Shown one piece after another: positions 43,123 through 52,276 of a stretch of 64,000 nucleotides of DNA (position 1 is the stretch's first letter; each line of letters opens with the position of its first letter). Source of the DNA: Heyndrickxia ginsengihumi (GTDB lineage Bacteria; Bacillota; Bacilli; Bacillales; Bacillaceae_C); contig NZ_JAAIWK010000001.1 of the NCBI RefSeq assembly GCF_011008565.1, positions 124,001 to 188,000 of the forward strand. Reading direction: 5' to 3'. The translations under genes were made by a program, and so were the position numbers. The notes below the pieces were generated by a model, which was given only the letters and a program-made list of their open reading frames with translations, was not told where the DNA came from and did no database searches.

Positions 43123-44400
43123 ATGCAACGTGAAATAAAAGTAGATGAAAAGTTGCCATTTTTAAAAAGTTTACCATTAAGCTTTCAGCACTTATTCGCT
43201 ATGTTCGGATCAACTGTATTGGTCCCTGTCTTATTTAAAATTGATCCTGCAACGATTTTATTAATGAATGGAATTGGTACGCTACTATACCTTTTAATCA
43301 CAAAAGGAAAAATTCCTGCCTATCTCGGTTCAAGTTTTGCCTTTATTGCTCCAGTATCCGCTGTTTTAGCAAAATATTCTGGCGGACAAGGTTACGGCTA
43401 TGCACTAGGTGGATTTCTTGTTGTAGGAATCGTCCTTTTCATTATTTCACTCATTATTAAAGCTGTTGGAACTAGATGGATTGATGTTGTCTTTCCGCCA
43501 GCTGCTATGGGCGCAATCGTAGCAGTAATTGGGCTCCAGCTTGTCCCGACTGCTGCACAAATGGCGGGTCTTATTAGCTCAGATGCTACGGTAAAAAATT
43601 GGAGTCCTGACCCGCAAACAATTACTGTTTCACTTTTAACTTTAGCTATTACAGTCGTATGTTGGGTTACTCTACGTGGATTTTTAAAAATCATTCCGAT
43701 TTTAATTGGGATCATTTGCGGATATTTGATTGCTTTAGCATTCGGTATCGTCGACCTTTCAGCAGTTCATAAAGCTGCATGGATTTCATTACCAACTTAT
43801 TACCATATTAAATTTAATATGTCCGATATACTCATTATTCTTCCTGCAGCACTTGTCATCATTCCAGAGCATATTGGCCATCTAATTGTAACGAGTAATA
43901 TTGTGAAGAAAGATTTAACGAAAGATCCAGGGCTCGATCGTTCATTAATGGGAAATAGTATTTCAACGATTATCTCTAGTTTCTTAGGTTCAACGCCAAA
44001 CACAACCTATGGAGAGAATATTGGAGTACTCGCCATTACACGTGTTTACTCTACTTGGGTTATTGGCGGTGCTGCAGTTATTGCCATTATCCTATCATTC
44101 TGCGGAAAATTAGCTGCACTGATCTCATCTATTCCACAACCAGTAATGGGTGGTATATCTATGCTGTTATTCGGGGTCATTGCCGCAAGTGGATTACGTA
44201 TGTTAGTAGAAGCGAAAGTGGATTACAGCCGTTCACAAAACTTAATACTCACATGTGTTGTCTTAGCAGTAGGTTTAAGCGGAGCTACAATTAATATTGG
44301 AACTGTTTCATTAAGCGGAATGGGACTAGCCACAGTTGTTGCTATCATTTTGAGCCTGTTCTTTAAACTACTTGATATATTAAAATTAACGAATGAATAG
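43123..44400 (+). CDS. pyrP: Uracil permease
   Basis: This 425-residue NCS2-family permease has about fourteen helices. Diagnostic segments are LPLSFQHLFAMFGSTVLVP (~18-36), the short beta-strand loop AYLGSSFAFIAPV, ALVIIPEHIGHLIVTSNIV near 240 with the proton/uracil Glu, and FLGSTPNTTYGENIGVLAITRVYS near 285. It brings uracil in with H+. The PyrR attenuator upstream confirms control by pyrimidine supply. No other pyr genes follow, so it is a stand-alone unit. Confidence 0.93.
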   Translation: MQREIKVDEKLPFLKSLPLSFQHLFAMFGSTVLVPVLFKIDPATILLMNGIGTLLYLLITKGKIPAYLGSSFAFIAPVSAVLAKYSGGQGYGYALGGFLVVGIVLFIISLIIKAVGTRWIDVVFPPAAMGAIVAVIGLQLVPTAAQMAGLISSDATVKNWSPDPQTITVSLLTLAITVVCWVTLRGFLKIIPILIGIICGYLIALAFGIVDLSAVHKAAWISLPTYYHIKFNMSDILIILPAALVIIPEHIGHLIVTSNIVKKDLTKDPGLDRSLMGNSISTIISSFLGSTPNTTYGENIGVLAITRVYSTWVIGGAAVIAIILSFCGKLAALISSIPQPVMGGISMLLFGVIAASGLRMLVEAKVDYSRSQNLILTCVVLAVGLSGATINIGTVSLSGMGLATVVAIILSLFFKLLDILKLTNE

Positions 44401-44457
44401 TTAAGATATAGTTTTTTCTCGAAAGAAAATAAATGTTGTTCTCTAAAAGTCTCATCA

Positions 44458-44548
44458 TGAAGTTGATTAAAGTGGAAAGCGTGAAATCCGAGAATACTTA
44501 CCGCCCACTGAAAACGAGCATTCTATTGTGAGGACTAACTTCTCTTAA
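44458..44548. repeat. Possible eroded intergenic repeat
   Basis: The interval after pyrP contains GATTAAAGTGGAAAGCGTGAAAT, broken up by AT-rich text, and TAATCAAG near its end. It weakly recalls the GC-rich repeats elsewhere in the window. The call is tentative. Confidence 0.25.
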
Positions 44549-44585
44549 TCAAGAATAAAGCTTTTAAAAAAAGCCTTCATCCAAC

Positions 44586-44622
44586 AGCTGTCTCAGATCA
44601 TAATTGGGACAGCTTTTTAATT
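44586..44622 (+). terminator. Terminator of pyrP
   Basis: AGCTGTC-T-C and G-G-GACAGCT form a stem (44586-44594 and 44606-44614) followed by TTTTTAATTTT. Confidence 0.75.
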
Positions 44623-44665
44623 TTAGGCAACATAAATTCAATTTATAATTCCGAATAAATAGTAA

Positions 44666-44679
44666 TAAAAACGTTTACA
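44666..44679. promoter_or_regulatory. Candidate CcpA cre site upstream of gntR
   Basis: TAAAAACGTTTACA matches the cre consensus TGWAANCGNTNWCA except at the second base. It lies about 40 bases upstream of the GntR operator, as expected for carbon catabolite control of a sugar-acid operon. Confidence 0.6.
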
Positions 44680-44704
44680 AAAAATATACATATACTACAC
44701 TTTG

Positions 44705-44716
44705 CTTGTATACAAG
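44705..44716. promoter_or_regulatory. GntR operator
   Basis: CTTGTATACAAG is a perfect 12-bp palindrome and equals the core of the B. subtilis gnt operator (ATACTTGTATACAAGTAT). It lies 31 bases before gntR, so GntR should repress its own operon until gluconate or a related acid is present. Confidence 0.85.
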
Positions 44717-44747
44717 TACACAATAAAATTTACTCGGGTGAAATGAC

Positions 44748-45437
44748 ATGAACTATCCTTCTGAATGGTTACAAAGTCACGCAATTGGCGAAAAAATCGC
44801 TTGTGAAGTTCGTTTACGAATTATCACAGGGGAAATTCCTAAAGAAACTATCCTATCTGAGAACAAACTCGCTTCAGAATTTTCAGCGAGTCGTTCACCT
44901 GTACGAGATGCTCTCCATGTTCTTGCAAATGAGGGATTGATTCGCCTTGAACGCATGGGAGCCGTTGTTTTAGGATTTAACAAGAAAGACTTAGAAGAGC
45001 TTTATGACGTTCGAATGTTGATTGAATCATTTATTCTCAAACAGTTGTGTAGATTAGATCAGGAGAAGCTAGTCACTGAGCTAACAAAAATAACAGATAA
45101 AATGGTTATGGCTATGAATCATCACAATGCTGTTGAATTTTCATATTACGATCTACATTTTCATCAGCTGATGATTGAAACGGCTGGTCATACAAGAATA
45201 TTACGACTTTGGCTCAATATTAGGCCCATTATATTGACGGCTTTACTTGTTGCAACTGTTAACCGATTTAAAGATCATTTTAATGAGATTAATAACCTCA
45301 TAGATTCACATTATTTCATTATTAAAGCGATCCAATCAAATAGTGAAGCTATGCTTGATAAGGCAATTCACCACCATTTTGAAGATACGCGAGCAACAGT
45401 ATTTACTTCATTATTACAAGAAGACAACAATAAATAG
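44748..45437 (+). CDS. gntR: GntR-family repressor of a gluconate/idonate-type operon
   Basis: The 229-residue FadR-subgroup regulator has an N-terminal winged helix (LSENKLASEFSASRSPVRDALHVLANEGLI, ~40-70) followed by the LERMGAVVLGF wing, and an FCD effector domain (~80-225) with metal-ligand-type Asp/His residues (YDVRMLIE, DLHFHQL, NHFED-like HHHFED). The sequence is close to B. subtilis GntR, and the gnt-type palindrome lies upstream. It heads a four-gene operon with two dehydrogenases and a GntP permease. Confidence 0.9.
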   Translation: MNYPSEWLQSHAIGEKIACEVRLRIITGEIPKETILSENKLASEFSASRSPVRDALHVLANEGLIRLERMGAVVLGFNKKDLEELYDVRMLIESFILKQLCRLDQEKLVTELTKITDKMVMAMNHHNAVEFSYYDLHFHQLMIETAGHTRILRLWLNIRPIILTALLVATVNRFKDHFNEINNLIDSHYFIIKAIQSNSEAMLDKAIHHHFEDTRATVFTSLLQEDNNK

Positions 45438-45459
45438 CTCTCTAAAGGAGGAAATTGAT

Positions 45460-46479
45460 ATGAAGGCAGGTTTGTACCTTTCAGAGAAATACGTCCGCAT
45501 AGGACAATTGGATAAACCTTCTCCAAAGCGAAATGAAGCATTAATTAAAGTCTCCTTCGCAGGAATATGCGGGACGGACATGATGATTTATTCCGGGAAG
45601 CATCCGCGGGCAAAAGCACCGCTTGCAATGGGACATGAATTTTCTGGCGTGATCGAAGATATCAACGGAGAAGACCCCCGTTTCCAAATTGGCGATCGCG
45701 TTGTCGTTGAACCGACGATTAGTTGCGGTGAATGCCCAGCCTGCTTGTCGGGAAACCCACAAGTCTGTGAAGCACTTGGCTTGATTGGTATTGATTGGCA
45801 TGGTGGTTTTGCTGAATATGTAGCAGTTCCCCTCCACCGCTTGCATAAAGTACCAGATTCATTAAGTGATGCCCATGCAGCGTTAACAGAACCAGTAGCG
45901 GTAGGAATTCATACAGTCAGACGTTCAAATTTAAAAGTTGGAGATACTGTCACCATATTAGGTGCTGGTCCAATTGGGTTAATAATTGGCCTTACAGCGA
46001 AAATAGCAGGTGCAAAAAAGATCTACATTTCCGATGTAAGCCCTTTCCGACTTAAGAAAGCTGCTTCATTAGGTTTAGCCGCCATTGATGCCAAAAAAGA
46101 TAATATTGTCGAGGTTGTTAAAGCTGAAACAAACGGTATCGGTGCCGATGTTGTATTCGAAGTAGCCGGAAATAACGTAACAGCTCAGCAAATGATTGAT
46201 GTTTGCAGAACACAAGGACAAATCATCGTTGTCAGTGTATATAAACAAAAACCGATTGTTGACCTTGCGTCTATGCATTTTCGAGAATTATCGCTTACGA
46301 CAACAAGATGTTATCATTCAACAGATTTTGCAGCGGCCATTAGCATGATGGCAAGTGGAGAAATTAATGTGACTCCCCTTATCTCGCATGAGCTGCCCCT
46401 AGAGGAAATTGAAAAAGGATTTGAATATATGCTTAACCCAGAAACGTCTTTAAAAGTATTATTTCAACCAAATTTATGA
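45460..46479 (+). CDS. Zinc-dependent medium-chain dehydrogenase (idonate/polyol type)
   Basis: The 339-residue MDR protein has the catalytic zinc Cys in GICGTDMM (~35-42), GHEF at ~60 and a structural-zinc set CGECPACLSGNPQVC (~87-101). The Rossmann NAD site is GAGPIGLIIG. In context, between gntR, an SDR dehydrogenase and GntP, it is best explained as an L-idonate 5-dehydrogenase-like enzyme making 5-ketogluconate, but family substrate calls are loose. Start ATG 45460 has AAAGGAGG nine bases upstream. Confidence 0.75.
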   Translation: MKAGLYLSEKYVRIGQLDKPSPKRNEALIKVSFAGICGTDMMIYSGKHPRAKAPLAMGHEFSGVIEDINGEDPRFQIGDRVVVEPTISCGECPACLSGNPQVCEALGLIGIDWHGGFAEYVAVPLHRLHKVPDSLSDAHAALTEPVAVGIHTVRRSNLKVGDTVTILGAGPIGLIIGLTAKIAGAKKIYISDVSPFRLKKAASLGLAAIDAKKDNIVEVVKAETNGIGADVVFEVAGNNVTAQQMIDVCRTQGQIIVVSVYKQKPIVDLASMHFRELSLTTTRCYHSTDFAAAISMMASGEINVTPLISHELPLEEIEKGFEYMLNPETSLKVLFQPNL

Positions 46480-46490
46480 GGTGATTTTAT

Positions 46491-47240
46491 ATGTTTCGTT
46501 TAGATGATAAAGTAGCTGCCATTACAGGGGCAACTAGAGGAATAGGTAGAAAAATGGCTGTTGCATTAGCAGAAGCAGGTGCAGACATTGCCTCATTACA
46601 AAGGAATGTAAATGATGTTGCACTTAAAGGAGAAATTGAATCATTAGGAAAAAATTGTATAGTTGTCCCTTGTAATATGGAAGATACGGCACAAGTGAAA
46701 GCAGCCATTCCAACAGTCATTAAGGAACTAGGGAAAATTGATATATTGGTCAACAATGCTGGTATTCAGCGGCGTTCTCCGTCAGTTTCCTTTTCTGAAA
46801 CTGACTGGGATGATGTTATTCAAGTAAATTTAAAGAGTGTTTGGCTGTTATGCCAAGAAGCAGGAAAATTTATGGTTGCACAACAACAAGGGAAAATCAT
46901 TAATATGGCTTCACTATTATCCTTTCAAGGTGGTTACATAGTCCCAGCCTATGCTGTTGCTAAAGGTGGAGTCGCGCAACTTACGAAAGCGTTATCAAAC
47001 GAATGGGCAAAAAATCACGTGAACGTTAATGCCATTGTTCCAGGCTATATTGCAACAGATATGAATGAAGCCCTTATTCAGGATGAAACACGAAGTCGCC
47101 AAATTTTGGAGCGAATTCCTGCTGGCAGATGGGGAACTCCCGAAGACTTTATGGGAACTGTTGTATTTTTGGCTTCAGATGCATCGAACTATATTCACGG
47201 TCACTTATTAGCCGTTGATGGCGGTTGGCTAGGAAGATAA
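46491..47240 (+). CDS. SDR dehydrogenase, gluconate 5-dehydrogenase / KduD type
   Basis: This 249-residue short-chain dehydrogenase has the NAD(P) motif TGATRGIGRKMA (~14-25), NNAG (~87-90), the catalytic serine (MASLLS) and YAVAKGG with Tyr/Lys. C-terminal GHLLAVDGGWLGR fits the IdnO/KduD group, which interconverts gluconate with 5-ketogluconate or acts on 2-keto-3-deoxygluconate isomers. It follows the zinc dehydrogenase by 11 bases, with GAGGTGA as ribosome site. Confidence 0.82.
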   Translation: MFRLDDKVAAITGATRGIGRKMAVALAEAGADIASLQRNVNDVALKGEIESLGKNCIVVPCNMEDTAQVKAAIPTVIKELGKIDILVNNAGIQRRSPSVSFSETDWDDVIQVNLKSVWLLCQEAGKFMVAQQQGKIINMASLLSFQGGYIVPAYAVAKGGVAQLTKALSNEWAKNHVNVNAIVPGYIATDMNEALIQDETRSRQILERIPAGRWGTPEDFMGTVVFLASDASNYIHGHLLAVDGGWLGR

Positions 47241-47284
47241 CATGCTAGATTAAAAATCTAACTGGGAAAGAAGGCGAATTTGGT

Positions 47285-48619
47285 ATGCCAATTTTGATTG
47301 TAGGTATTGGGGTTATCATCTTATTAATTTTAATTATGAAATTTAAGTTAAATACGTTCATCTCCCTTATTGTCGTATCTTTTGGAGTGGCCATTGCACT
47401 CGGAATGCCGCTTAATAAGATCGTCACCTCCATTGAGGGTGGGATTGGCGGAACAATTGGACACTTGTCCCTCGTCTTTGGATTAGGGGCTATGCTTGGC
47501 AAGCTGCTTGCAGATGCCGGTGGCGCATATCGCATTGCTACAACACTCATTAATCGTTTTGGTGAAAAATATATTCAATTTGCAGTCATTATTGCGTCAT
47601 TCATCATCGGGATTGCCTTATTCTTTGAAGTGGGACTCGTACTACTAATTCCTATTGTTTGCGCAATTGCGAAGGAACTTCGTGTTCCAATCCTATACTT
47701 AGGCATACCAATGACCGTTGCTTTATCTGTTACACATGGTTTCCTACCGCCGCATCCAGGTCCTACAGCCCTTGCTGTTGCATATCATGCGAATGTTGGG
47801 CAAGTATTAATACTAGGCTTTATTGTCTCTATTCCAGCTGTTATTTTAGCTGGACCAGTGTTTACAAAATTTGCAAAAAGAATGGTGCCTGCTAGCTTTA
47901 ATCGTGTAGGGAATATTGCAGCGCTTGGCCCACAGAAGCAATTCAAATTAGAAGACACACCTGGATTTGCAATTAGTACATTTACTGCTATGTTCCCGGT
48001 AATTTTGATGGCGATTGCAACTGTTTTCTCATTATTTGTTAAAAGTGATTCAACCACGAAAGAAGTAATTGAGCTAATTGGTGCACCATCTACTGCTATG
48101 CTTTTATCGATTTTATTAGCAACCTACACAATGGGAATTGCACGTAATATTCCGATGAAAGATATAATGAATTCTAACGCCCAAGCCGCTGCAAGTATTG
48201 CTATGATGCTATTAATCATCGGCGGAGGCGGTGCCTTTAAACAAGTATTAATAGATGGTGGTGTAGGGAATTTTGTAGCTGATTTGTTTAAACATTCAAG
48301 TCTATCGCCATTATTCCTAGCATGGTGTATTGCTGCTATTTTACGTTTATGTCTCGGCTCATCTACTGTGGCAGCTTTAACGGCTGCAGGTCTTGCTGCT
48401 CCTTTAATGGCTGCAAGTCATGTTAATCCTGCTTTAATGGTTTTAGCAACAGGAGCTGGCAGTCTTATCGCCTCCCACGTAAATGATGCCGGATTTTGGA
48501 TGTTCAAAGAATACTTTAATTTAAGTATAAAAGAAACCTTTTTAACTTGGACATTACTAGAAACCGTCATTTCTATTACCGGTCTAATTGTTGTGCTTTT
48601 ATTAGGGAGCGTGATCTAA
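47285..48619 (+). CDS. gntP: GntP-family gluconate:H+ symporter
   Basis: The 444-residue permease has 12 or more helices. GntP hallmarks are VTHGFLPPHPGPTALAVAYHANVGQVL (~135-160) and ASHVNDAGFWMFKEYF near 395-410. It takes up gluconate, idonate or 5-ketogluconate. It is last in the gntR operon. No sugar-acid kinase (GntK) gene is present in the cluster, so phosphorylation must be supplied from elsewhere. Confidence 0.9.
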   Translation: MPILIVGIGVIILLILIMKFKLNTFISLIVVSFGVAIALGMPLNKIVTSIEGGIGGTIGHLSLVFGLGAMLGKLLADAGGAYRIATTLINRFGEKYIQFAVIIASFIIGIALFFEVGLVLLIPIVCAIAKELRVPILYLGIPMTVALSVTHGFLPPHPGPTALAVAYHANVGQVLILGFIVSIPAVILAGPVFTKFAKRMVPASFNRVGNIAALGPQKQFKLEDTPGFAISTFTAMFPVILMAIATVFSLFVKSDSTTKEVIELIGAPSTAMLLSILLATYTMGIARNIPMKDIMNSNAQAAASIAMMLLIIGGGGAFKQVLIDGGVGNFVADLFKHSSLSPLFLAWCIAAILRLCLGSSTVAALTAAGLAAPLMAASHVNPALMVLATGAGSLIASHVNDAGFWMFKEYFNLSIKETFLTWTLLETVISITGLIVVLLLGSVI

Positions 48620-48636
48620 TTATACTTTCTCAAAAT

Positions 48637-48680
48637 AAAGCGAGGATGTCCCATAATACAACGGAACATCCTCGTTATTT
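48637..48680 (+). terminator. Terminator of the gntR operon
   Basis: CGAGGATGT (48641-48649) and ACATCCTCG (48666-48674) pair perfectly, flanked by A and T runs. Probably works on both strands, since DUF4097 is convergent. Confidence 0.85.
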
Positions 48681-48707
48681 GTTGATTGGAGCATTCTAGA
48701 GCGAAAA

Positions 48708-49523
48708 TCATTTACTCTTTTTAATATTTTCTACGTTTATCGCACCATTGTCAGTTGATAATTGAATGAGATGCTGCCCCTTTCCGATTGTTGCATCGTC
48801 TTTATATTTATCTAAAATATTAATACTTCCATTATCGCTATGAACATGAAAACGCGCATTCGTCGGTTCCTTATCAGTTTCGATTTCAATTTCCCCATTA
48901 TCTGAGCGCAACTGAATATCCCTATTCAAATGTTCCGTTATCATATAGATTTTTCCGTTATTAGTCGAACCAGTTAACCGGCCAGTTACACGATCTAGTA
49001 CAAGTTGACCATTATCTGAGTGGACGCGTACATCAGATGAAGAAATGTCTGTTAAATGAATTTCTCCATTATTTGTATTCGCACTCACATTCTTTATGTT
49101 TAAACCTTTTGCTTCGACTTTACCGTTATCACTCTCTATCTTTAATGCATTATATTGTTTTTCAGGAATATAAAGCTTTAGATGAAGATCTTTCAAGACA
49201 ACAAAGTGCAAATTGAAAAATTTTGGTGCTGTTTCCTTTACTCCAATAAATAGTTTTCCATTTTTCACTGTTGTTGAAATCGTTCTCTGCATATCCTTTG
49301 TAGTCTGCCCTTTTAATTCAACCTTCAATTTATTTGATTGAACAGGAATAATATCTACCTTTGCATCATGTGAGTCCAATTGGATTGCAGTTATATCATT
49401 GCCATTAAATAATTTTTCTTTTGATATTGAAACTGTCTGATGGAATTGTCGAAAGGTTAATAATCCTCCAATTGCACCAATTACAATTAGAATACAGGCA
49501 ATGGCTAAGATTTTTTTAATCAT
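48708..49523 (-). CDS. DUF4097 beta-helix envelope protein
   Basis: The 271-residue protein has one N-terminal membrane anchor (~3-22) and an external repetitive beta domain. The repeat (S/T)(D/N)NG recurs (SDNGKVEA, TNNGEIHL, SDNGQLVL, TNNGKIYM, SDNGEIEI, SDNGSINI, TDNGAINV), roughly every 20 residues. This is the DUF4097/LiaG-like pattern associated with envelope-stress modules. It overlaps the DUF1700 gene by 8 bases. I used the ATG at 49521-49523, placed seven bases after AAGGTGGG. Confidence 0.85.
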   Translation of the reverse strand: MIKKILAIACILIVIGAIGGLLTFRQFHQTVSISKEKLFNGNDITAIQLDSHDAKVDIIPVQSNKLKVELKGQTTKDMQRTISTTVKNGKLFIGVKETAPKFFNLHFVVLKDLHLKLYIPEKQYNALKIESDNGKVEAKGLNIKNVSANTNNGEIHLTDISSSDVRVHSDNGQLVLDRVTGRLTGSTNNGKIYMITEHLNRDIQLRSDNGEIEIETDKEPTNARFHVHSDNGSINILDKYKDDATIGKGQHLIQLSTDNGAINVENIKKSK

Positions 49524-50076
49524 GTTTAAGCCCACCTTTTACAAGTGATATATTGTATTTTAAATAACGCAAGAATAAATAAATAAGACCCTTTGTAATA
49601 TAAAACATTGCGACAATAACAAGTAATCCGACACCACAAATTGCCAAGGAAATAAATAGTTCAAATAAATTAAAGGCTTTCGGATAAAGCACTCCCTGGA
49701 CTAATTCAATCAAAGGAGAAACAACAAAAGATATTGATGCTGCCCATCCAGCAAATAAAACCCCTACTAACGCAATAAATGGCCCAAGAACAATGACAAG
49801 ATTAAAAAAACCAAGTCCAATAACTGCCCATACAGCCCGTAGTATATTTCCTGGCGTAACAGTTGTCTCTACCTTTTCCATATGATAAAGTGCAAGCATT
49901 TCTTTCGCAATTTGCTGAGGTGACCCTAATGAATTGGCTATCTCTTCCTCTGTTTTCCCTTCCGATAAGCCGATCGTAAAATGCTCTTCATAATCATGTA
50001 AAATATCTTCACGCTCTTCTGTAGAGAGTTTTCTTAACGAGGATTTTAACTGCTTTAAAAATTGCTCTTTACCCAT
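49516..50076 (-). CDS. DUF1700 (HAAS-domain) membrane protein
   Basis: The 186-residue protein has a helical HAAS/DUF1700 region at ~5-55 ([42 protein letters not shown]), then three or four membrane helices. Such proteins follow PadR regulators and are thought to relay or adjust envelope signals. It overlaps padR by eight bases and DUF4097 by eight, so the three genes are one coupled operon. Confidence 0.85.
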   Translation of the reverse strand: MGKEQFLKQLKSSLRKLSTEEREDILHDYEEHFTIGLSEGKTEEEIANSLGSPQQIAKEMLALYHMEKVETTVTPGNILRAVWAVIGLGFFNLVIVLGPFIALVGVLFAGWAASISFVVSPLIELVQGVLYPKAFNLFELFISLAICGVGLLVIVAMFYITKGLIYLFLRYLKYNISLVKGGLKHD

Positions 50077-50392
50077 TTTCTTCCCCCTCCTTAATAAGTT
50101 GGTTGACCCCTCTTGAGAATTGGTTCCACTCTGCCAGCAATTCTAAAAGATAATGTTTCCCCTCATCTGTTAATTGATAATATTTCCTTGATGGTCCTTC
50201 AGTTGATTCCTTTAAATATGTTGTACAATAATGTTCCTTTGTAAGTCTCCTTAATAATGGATACACTGATCCTTCTGATATTTCTATTTGCTGCGAAATT
50301 TTTTGCACTAGTTCATAGCCGTATCGGTCCCCTTTATCAAGCAGCACGAGTACGCATAGTTCTAAAACGCCTTTTTTAAATTGAACGTTCAA
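50069..50392 (-). CDS. PadR-family transcriptional regulator
   Basis: The 107-residue protein is a short PadR (winged helix only plus a C-terminal dimer helix): [33 protein letters not shown], then [15 protein letters not shown]. It leads the padR-DUF1700-DUF4097 operon. A perfect 12-bp inverted repeat 26 bases upstream is its likely operator. It is the usual regulator of this envelope cassette in Firmicutes. Confidence 0.9.
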   Translation of the reverse strand: MNVQFKKGVLELCVLVLLDKGDRYGYELVQKISQQIEISEGSVYPLLRRLTKEHYCTTYLKESTEGPSRKYYQLTDEGKHYLLELLAEWNQFSRGVNQLIKEGEENG

Positions 50393-50417
50393 CTTCGTTC
50401 ACCCCAATCGAATTTCG

Positions 50418-50446
50418 ATCAGTACTATACAATATATAGTACTGAT
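50418..50446. promoter_or_regulatory. Perfect dyad upstream of padR, likely operator
   Basis: ATCAGTACTATA (50418-50429) and TATAGTACTGAT (50435-50446) are perfect inverted copies with a five-base spacer. It overlaps the presumed padR promoter. Confidence 0.75.
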
Positions 50447-50525
50447 TTACAACTAATAATTTAACATACACTATTGTTTATTGCAAGGTACTGAATGTTA
50501 TTTTTATTCCTTTCCTTTTTACATG

Positions 50526-50605
50526 CTTTTATTTCACAGGGATAGTTAATTTCCACAGGAGTCTCGTCCCTTATGCTCAATTGACTAACTTAAATCAATA
50601 CTTGG
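50526..50605. repeat. Possible eroded intergenic repeat
   Basis: TTCCACAGGAGTCTCGTCCC followed by CAATTGACTAAC recalls the GC-rich repeats near 39.5 and 62.5 kb. Otherwise 50447-50659 shows no gene. Confidence 0.35.
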
Positions 50606-50659
50606 ATATAATCATCATCAAGATATTTGCAAACAACAATCCTGTAGAAAGAGCCTAGC

Positions 50660-50699
50660 AAAAAAGAGACATCGGACTTAAATGCCGATGTCTCTTTTT
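50660..50699 (-). terminator. Terminator of the yhbDEF-MFS operon
   Basis: AAAAAGAGACATCGG and CCGATGTCTCTTTTT form a perfect 15-bp stem with a 9-base loop, directly beside the MFS stop codon. Confidence 0.93.
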
Positions 50700-50700
50700 G

Positions 50701-52266
50701 TTATACTTCCTCTTTCATTGTTGATGCTGTCTCTTTCATCATTCCACTAGGCTGCGTTTGATGAGCAACCAGTCTTTCTTTGCCCATAATGAAAATGAAT
50801 ACAAATGCGAGCACCGCCGGGCAAAGTGACCAAAGAAACGTATGAACAATAGAAGTAGATAATGCATCAATAATACGATGTAATATTTCAGGAGGCATCA
50901 TTTTCCGTGTTTGTTCAGTTAATAAACCATTTGGATCGACTTTAATGCCCGTCTTGTAATGATTTCCCATACTTGTGCTTAATTTTTTAAGGCTTTCTTT
51001 TAGTAGATCACTGAATTCATTATTTTGAATGGTTCCGTAAATACTGACACCTACTGTCATTCCGATTGAGCGCATAAAGTTGCTCGTTGAGGAGGCTTGC
51101 CCCCGCTGCTCCACGCCAAAGCTATGAATAGCAGCCATACCTAACACGGAGAATGAGAAACCAACTCCTAATCCCACAATAATCATATAAATTGTAATGA
51201 GAAAGCGGCTAGTTTCAGGTCCGAGCGTACCGAGTAAACATACTCCAACAATTGTGATAATCGCCGAAAGAAACATAACGTTACGATAGCTCATTTTTGT
51301 CGCTAAAAATCCGCCTGCCTGGGCAGATATTGTAGAGCTTAACATCATTGGCAACAGCAATAGTCCTGAGTTAGTAGCTGATCCACCATGTACACCTTGT
51401 ATAAAAATCGGAATATAAGTTGTTGCAGCCATAAAAGTAGCTCCATAAAACATCCCTACTAATGTACTTCCTGCATATAATCGATTTTTAAACATTTTAA
51501 ATGAAATAATTGGTTCTTTCGCTTTAGTCTCGATAACAATAAAGGCAAGAAATAAAATAATAAATCCGATAAATAAACTAATAATTTCTGTTGAACTCCA
51601 TTCGTATTTTTTGCCACCAAGTTCAAGGGCAAACATTAAACAAACAACTGCTCCTACAAGCGTGATAGCACCAAACCAGTCGATTTTTTGCTTTTGATGT
51701 TTGCTCGATTCTTTGTAAAATAAAGCAACTAAAATAAAACCAATAATACCTAATGGTAAGTTAATATAAAATACCCAATGCCAGCTTAAATTGTCAGTAA
51801 TAAACGCTCCTAATAAAGGACCGAAGATGCTTGAAAGTCCAAACACTGCACCAAATATCCCGCCCATTTTTCCGCGTTTTTCTGGCGGAAAGATATCAAA
51901 TACAATTGTAAAGGCAATCGGAATAAGTGCTCCCCCGCCTACTCCCTGCATTGCCCGGAAAATACTTAACTCAGTAATATTCGTGGAAATGCCGCAAAGA
52001 ATTGAGCCAAGTAAGAACAAGATCATTCCCATTAAAAAGAAAATTTTACGACCATACATATCCGATAATTTCCCAAATATCGGCATTCCAGCCATTTCAG
52101 CCACCATATAAGCTGAAATCACCCATACAAAGCTGTCCAGTCCTTTTAAATCACCGACAATCGTTCCCATTGCTGTAACGACTATTGTGTTATCCATCGA
52201 CGCCATTAACATTGCCAGCAATAATCCTGCTACAACAAACTTTAATTTCGACTGATCCATATTCAT
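50701..52266 (-). CDS. MFS drug exporter of the DHA2 (EmrB/QacA) family
   Basis: The 521-residue protein has about 14 helices. Motif D1-like text (SMDNTIVVTAMGTIVGDL), motif A (GKLSDMYGRKIFF) and motif C (GGIFGAVFGLSSIFGPLLGAFI) are clear. The C-terminus has a long extracellular loop before the last helix. The ATG at 52264-52266 follows GGGGGAA; a longer frame runs back into yhbF without a ribosome site. It starts 10 bases after yhbF ends, so it is part of the yhbDEF operon. Confidence 0.87.
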   Translation of the reverse strand: MNMDQSKLKFVVAGLLLAMLMASMDNTIVVTAMGTIVGDLKGLDSFVWVISAYMVAEMAGMPIFGKLSDMYGRKIFFLMGMILFLLGSILCGISTNITELSIFRAMQGVGGGALIPIAFTIVFDIFPPEKRGKMGGIFGAVFGLSSIFGPLLGAFITDNLSWHWVFYINLPLGIIGFILVALFYKESSKHQKQKIDWFGAITLVGAVVCLMFALELGGKKYEWSSTEIISLFIGFIILFLAFIVIETKAKEPIISFKMFKNRLYAGSTLVGMFYGATFMAATTYIPIFIQGVHGGSATNSGLLLLPMMLSSTISAQAGGFLATKMSYRNVMFLSAIITIVGVCLLGTLGPETSRFLITIYMIIVGLGVGFSFSVLGMAAIHSFGVEQRGQASSTSNFMRSIGMTVGVSIYGTIQNNEFSDLLKESLKKLSTSMGNHYKTGIKVDPNGLLTEQTRKMMPPEILHRIIDALSTSIVHTFLWSLCPAVLAFVFIFIMGKERLVAHQTQPSGMMKETASTMKEEV

Positions 52267-52276
52267 CTTGTTCCCC

